From: an uncultured Sphingobacteriales bacterium
Lineage (GTDB): Bacteria > Bacteroidota > Bacteroidia > Chitinophagales > Chitinophagaceae
DNA: 64,000 nt
NCBI GenBank assembly: GCA_937991535.1
Contig: CALKHN010000117.1
Span: 22,903-86,902, forward strand
Direction of reading: 5' to 3'
Part shown: positions 62,613-64,000 of the stretch, in pieces
How the letters are laid out: each line of letters begins with the position of its first letter
How positions within the stretch are numbered: position 1 is the stretch's first letter
Translations under genes and position numbers: made by a program
The notes under the pieces: generated by a model
Databases searched by the model: none
The model's input: the letters and a program-made list of their open reading frames with translations, nothing else
What the model was told of the DNA's origin: nothing

Positions 62613-63740
62613 ATGGAGGTTACACTCACTACGCCGCCGGCTTTTGAAAAAACGTTTTATAATTTTCATGATAAATATGAAATGCTGGGACACTCCTTTG
62701 ATCCGAAATTTACAAAAGAGCAAATGAAGCCAAAATGGCAACGGGTTTGTCGCTTTTGCGGAAGATCGAAGCCGGATACCACGTTTAAGAGCGACGCCCA
62801 TTTAATCCCGGAACAGCTAGGCAATACCATGCTTTTTTCAGATTTTGAATGCCATGAATGTAATCTACGTTTTGGAAAGTACGAGAGCCAGCTCGCCGAA
62901 TTTTTAGGCATTTCCCGTACCTTGGCTTTTACCAGGAACAAAGGAAAAGTCCCTACTTTTCGATCCGCAGATGACAGCCTCCGTGCTAAACATGACGTAT
63001 TGAATGAACAGGATTACGTGGTCGTTTCAAGATCCGATGCAGCAGACGGTTCCATTATATCAGACATAGAAAAAGGCAGTATCACAGCCACCTATACAAA
63101 AAAGCCTTATATCCCGGCAAGCGTATATAGAGCTTTTCTGAAAATGGCTTTGTCTGTAATTGATGGTAACGAAGTAAACGCGGCATATAAAATAGCCTTG
63201 GACTTTTTGAATAATACCGGGCATATCAAATTCATCTGCGGAGCAATTGCATATGGTTTCGAAGCGCCTTTTCAACTGGCGGAGCATCCATATTTCTATT
63301 TATTTAAAAAGAAAAAACCGGATGAGCCCATTCATACGCATTTCCTGATACTGTATTTTCAAAAATTTATCATAGGATTTCCTGTACCCTTTCATAAACA
63401 GGACCTCTCGTTTTATGGCAATCCTTTTCAGGTACTTGATTTTCCGCCCATGTTACCTCAACACCAACTCAAGGAAACCACAGAGTTTAAGAGGATATTT
63501 ATTGATCTTAATTCTGAAGAAAGGGTAACTGGCGAAAAAGAACAGATCAATATTACCTTTGACCCTGCGCAAGCTGGTGTCAGTGCAGCATATAGCCCTT
63601 TAAGCGGTAAAGTCAAAGAGCGGCCTTTTGATGCTTTTGAAATCACTGAAATCATCATAACTGGACATGCCGGAAATGTAGCACTGGAAGAACTGCATCA
63701 GGCGGTAAAGAAAAACAGCATTCAAAAACCAAGCTCGTAA
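62613..63740 (+). CDS. HNH endonuclease
   Basis: A 375-residue protein started at the ATG at 62613 (MEVTLTTPPAFEKTFYNFHD); a longer frame from 62475 adds a tail unlike the family. Two zinc knuckles frame the HNH site: CRFCGRSKPDTTFKSDAHLI (first CxxC and the catalytic AH) and FECHECNLRFGKYES (second CxxC with the N). The family, with AHLIPEQLGN between them, occurs as stand-alone nuclease in genomic islands and may act on invading DNA. It is divergent from the three unknown genes before it. Confidence 0.8.
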   Translation: MEVTLTTPPAFEKTFYNFHDKYEMLGHSFDPKFTKEQMKPKWQRVCRFCGRSKPDTTFKSDAHLIPEQLGNTMLFSDFECHECNLRFGKYESQLAEFLGISRTLAFTRNKGKVPTFRSADDSLRAKHDVLNEQDYVVVSRSDAADGSIISDIEKGSITATYTKKPYIPASVYRAFLKMALSVIDGNEVNAAYKIALDFLNNTGHIKFICGAIAYGFEAPFQLAEHPYFYLFKKKKPDEPIHTHFLILYFQKFIIGFPVPFHKQDLSFYGNPFQVLDFPPMLPQHQLKETTEFKRIFIDLNSEERVTGEKEQINITFDPAQAGVSAAYSPLSGKVKERPFDAFEITEIIITGHAGNVALEELHQAVKKNSIQKPSS

Positions 63741-64000
63741 GATTGCAGAAAAACTGCTTGCAGGGAAGCGTAACCGTTATTTATCAAATCCCTTTTAACC
63801 AGTCGTCCGCCTGGAAATCGTACATGTCATTCAGAACATCTAAAATTGAATGGTCATGGGCATGAAGCGTAGAAAAACCATCGGTCAATCACTATACTAA
63901 ATATTGGAAATTGTCTAAAAAAGGGCATTATAAATAACATAATTATATAGGATTAGGTATTATAAACGCAAATAGCTTTTAGTGTTGAATATGGATGCGG
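63741..64000. other. intergenic end of window
   Basis: AT-rich sequence with no gene or hairpin recognised. Confidence 0.3.

Noticed and set aside
1..64000. tRNA genes as an integration site for the mobile element
   Set aside because: No tRNA-like cloverleaf or CCA-ended sequence was recognised by eye, and no integrase gene was found to mark an element end.

Overview
The window looks like a chromosome segment of a Bacteroidota species, most likely of the Chitinophagaceae. The signs are RHS proteins of the Bacteroidota type (with a DUF5977-like segment in a companion protein), a secreted esterase ending in a type IX secretion sorting domain, Bacteroidota-style mobilisation genes, and promoter-like sites of the TTG/TAnnTTTG kind. 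No rRNA, tRNA, CRISPR array, integrase or phage structural gene was seen.

Left part (1-40.3 kb) is an RHS/polymorphic-toxin region. It holds the 3' part of one RHS gene (1-3187), a 2240-residue RHS gene (4710-11432), two orphan RHS tip cassettes and a third toxin fragment, each followed by a putative immunity gene (11.9-15.6 kb), a 5'-less RHS fragment with a nuclease-like tip (24.1-26.1 kb), and one intact-looking operon (28.9-39.8 kb). That operon runs coiled-coil/outer-membrane-like protein, 1239-residue secreted protein, small exported protein, 1515-residue RHS protein with a metzincin-like tip, then lipoprotein. RHS bodies are relatively GC-rich; tips and immunity genes are visibly AT-rich, as expected when tips are exchanged. 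Between the cassettes lie decayed pieces: C-terminal remnants of XRE-type regulators on the minus strand, IS3-type transposase tails, a truncated copy of a membrane-protein gene, and short dispersed repeats. Ordinary genes are mixed in: a double-domain esterase, a HigBA toxin-antitoxin pair with a palindromic operator, an Mrr-like nuclease, a LuxR-type response regulator and one complete IS630 element.

Middle part (40.4-45.7 kb) is a mutagenesis/SOS-like cassette: a DnaE-type polymerase with a decayed PHP motif, a DinB-type Y-family polymerase overlapping it, a small membrane protein and an SRAP (YedK/HMCES) protein. A perfect 19-bp palindrome sits just before dnaE.

Right part (45.7-58.8 kb) is the DNA-processing and mobilisation module of an integrative or mobilisable element: two SSB proteins, a TnsA-like nuclease, a DUF932 protein, a ParB-like protein, a RadC-like protein, a CHC2/Toprim primase-like protein, an oriT-like hairpin region, MobC-like and MobA-like relaxosome proteins, and a VirD4/TraG-type coupling protein. 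The mating-pore genes and integrase are not in the window. It is followed by cargo (58.9-63.7 kb): a possible Ntn-hydrolase-like protein, two uncharacterised proteins and an HNH endonuclease, a set that could be a defence cassette.

Reading the parts together: the left region makes and diversifies surface or secreted antibacterial toxins with matching immunity, and the right region is a mobile element carrying repair, mutagenesis and possible defence cargo. All function calls come from motifs read by eye; no database search was possible.
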